The notes under the pieces were generated by a model, which was not told the DNA's origin, did no database searches, and saw only the letters and a list, made by a program, of their open reading frames with translations. Position numbers and translations under genes: made by a program. Shown here in pieces: positions 3,966 to 5,135 of a stretch of DNA of 5,135 bases. The stretch's first letter is position 1. Each line of letters begins with the position of its first letter. Source of the stretch: Pseudomonadota bacterium (GTDB lineage: Bacteria > Pseudomonadota > Alphaproteobacteria > Azospirillales > Azospirillaceae); assembly GCA_023416455.1 (NCBI GenBank), contig JAEZHQ010000253.1, positions 1-5,135 on the forward strand, written 5' to 3'.

Positions 3966-5135
3966 ATGACCCATCTGGCCCCGGTGATTCTGGAAACGCC
4001 CCCTCTGCTGGCCGTCCGGCCGCCCGAAACCGTGTCCATGCGCACGCGCGACGGGGTGCGCCTCGACGCCGACGTCCATCGTCCGGACGCCGCCGGCCCC
4101 TGGCCGGTGCTGCTCCTGCGGGTGGCCTGCGGACGGCGCACCGCCTTGACCAGCCATTACGCCCACCCGCGCTGGTACGCGGCGCGCGGCTATGTGGTGG
4201 TGGTGCAGGACGTGCGCGGCCGCGGCAGCTCGGAGGGCCGCTTCCAGCCCTTTGCCGCGGAGCGGGAGGACGGCGCCGACGCGGTCGCCTGGGCGGCCTC
4301 GCTGCCGGGGTCCAGCGGCGTGGTCGGCCTGTACGGCTGCGGCTACGCCGGCATGGCGCAGTGGCTGGCCCTGGCCGAGCGCCCCGAGGCCCTGCGCGCG
4401 CTGGTGCCGGCGCTGGCCGGCTGGGACGTCTTCTCCGACTGGGCCGCCGAGGGCGGCGCCTTCCGGCTGGCCGACGCCATGGGCTGGGCGCTGCGCTGCG
4501 CCGCGGAGTCCGCCCGCCGCGTCGAGGACGGCACCGCCTACCGCGCGCTGCTGGACGCCGCCCGCAACCTGCCGCTGGACGACGAGATCCCGTCGCGGCC
4601 CAAGGTTCTGCGCGACTACGCGCGCCATTCCCATTACGACGACTGGCTGACCACCCCCGGCCCCGGCGGCACCTGGGACGCGCTGTCGCCGCGGGCCGCC
4701 CTGGCCGGTGCGGCGACGGCGGTTCCGGTCCTGCAGATCGGCGGCTGGTACGACCCCCGCCTGTCCGGCATGCTCGACGCCCACGAAGCCCTGGCCGCCG
4801 GAGCCGCGGCGCCGGTGCGGCTGCTGGTCGGGCCATGGACCGCCGCGGGAACCGTCGCGGAGGCCGCGGCCGGGCGGGACGGCGACGCTCCGTCGCTGGA
4901 CGGCCTCCAGCTCGCCTGGTTCGAGCGTTTCCTGAAGGGCGTGCCCAACGGCGCCGAGCGGGCCGGCCCGGTCCGGCTGTACGATGTCGGCGCCCGGCGC
5001 TGGCGCGATCTTCCGGCCCTGCCGCCTGCCGACCGGCCGCTCCACCTCGGGGGCGACGGGCGCTTCGTCCGCCGCGCCGGCGGCATCCTGCGCGAGGAGG
5101 CCCCGACCGAGGCCCTGCTGGACGTGCTGGTGCAC
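3966..5135 (+). CDS. CocE/NonD-family (S15-like) alpha/beta-hydrolase homologue with degenerate active site (3' truncated)
   Basis: The first 390 residues of a CocE/NonD-type protein (family usually about 550-670 aa); the frame is still open at the window edge. Fold motifs are clear: MRTRDGVRLDADVHRP (25-40), VVVVQDVRGRGSSEG (77-91), LPGSSGVVGLYGCGYAGMAQW (113-133), a helical cap about 150-235, PVLQIGGWYDPR (254-265), LLVGPWT (286-292), and the start of the C-terminal jelly-roll domain at AWFERFLKG with VRLYDVGARRWRDLP (336-350). Catalytic positions are abnormal. In GxSYxG the Ser is Gly126 (GCGYAG), in GPWxH the His is Ala293, and in RTPYG the oxyanion Tyr is Cys55; only Asp263 of GGWYD is kept. 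Active relatives hydrolyse esters, amides or acyl-dipeptides, so hydrolysis here is doubtful. The chosen ATG has AGGG 5 nt upstream; an in-frame ATG at 3918 lacks a well-placed site. No signal peptide or separate promoter is seen. Confidence 0.88.
   Translation, partial: MTHLAPVILETPPLLAVRPPETVSMRTRDGVRLDADVHRPDAAGPWPVLLLRVACGRRTALTSHYAHPRWYAARGYVVVVQDVRGRGSSEGRFQPFAAEREDGADAVAWAASLPGSSGVVGLYGCGYAGMAQWLALAERPEALRALVPALAGWDVFSDWAAEGGAFRLADAMGWALRCAAESARRVEDGTAYRALLDAARNLPLDDEIPSRPKVLRDYARHSHYDDWLTTPGPGGTWDALSPRAALAGAATAVPVLQIGGWYDPRLSGMLDAHEALAAGAAAPVRLLVGPWTAAGTVAEAAAGRDGDAPSLDGLQLAWFERFLKGVPNGAERAGPVRLYDVGARRWRDLPALPPADRPLHLGGDGRFVRRAGGILREEAPTEALLDVLVH

Noticed and set aside
4335..4352. Cys125 as a direct Cys-for-Ser nucleophile swap.
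   Set aside because: In the GxSYxG register the residue at the Ser position is Gly126; Cys125 is at the variable x position, and the His partner is also missing, so a simple swap is not supported.
3204..5135. A 643-codon open frame on the minus strand, opposite apt and the hydrolase-like gene.
   Set aside because: Same cause: it is codon-aligned antisense to two clear genes that share one phase, and the translation is low-complexity without family motifs.

Overview
The window is a very GC-rich piece of bacterial chromosome. Its coding frames contain almost no TTA, CTA or TCA codons. The gene set is an Mla/Mce-type lipid transporter with a STAS-fused permease, a single-MCE protein, and a divergent apt gene. 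That set and the base composition suggest a high-GC alphaproteobacterium, perhaps an Azospirillum-like member of the Rhodospirillales. The placement is inferred from protein flavour, not from a marker gene.

Left part (1-2993, minus strand): a tightly packed operon read right to left. The order is a STAS-MlaE permease, an MlaF-type ATPase after a 6-bp gap, and an MlaD-type single-MCE protein after a 9-bp gap. The first codons of a fourth gene then overlap the mce stop by ATGA and run off the left edge. Together these should form an inner-membrane ABC machine that moves phospholipids or other lipids between inner and outer membranes. The STAS domain fused to the permease plays the role of the separate MlaB subunit. 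No periplasmic MlaC carrier gene is visible.

Middle (2994-3239): a divergent control region of about 246 bp. It holds an 18-bp dyad, a 10-bp direct repeat, a perfect 14-bp inverted repeat and a plausible sigma-70 promoter reading toward apt.

Right part (3240-5135, plus strand): apt, a complete adenine phosphoribosyltransferase for purine salvage. It is followed by a 198-bp spacer with three successive GC-rich hairpins. Next comes the 5' part (390 codons, no stop in the window) of a CocE/NonD (S15-like) alpha/beta-hydrolase. That protein keeps the fold motifs and the triad Asp, but by motif alignment it has Gly at the nucleophile Ser position, Ala at the catalytic His position and Cys at the oxyanion Tyr position. 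It therefore looks like a pseudoenzyme or a re-purposed active site, and it is the most unusual item here. No mobile element, tRNA, rRNA or CRISPR array is visible.
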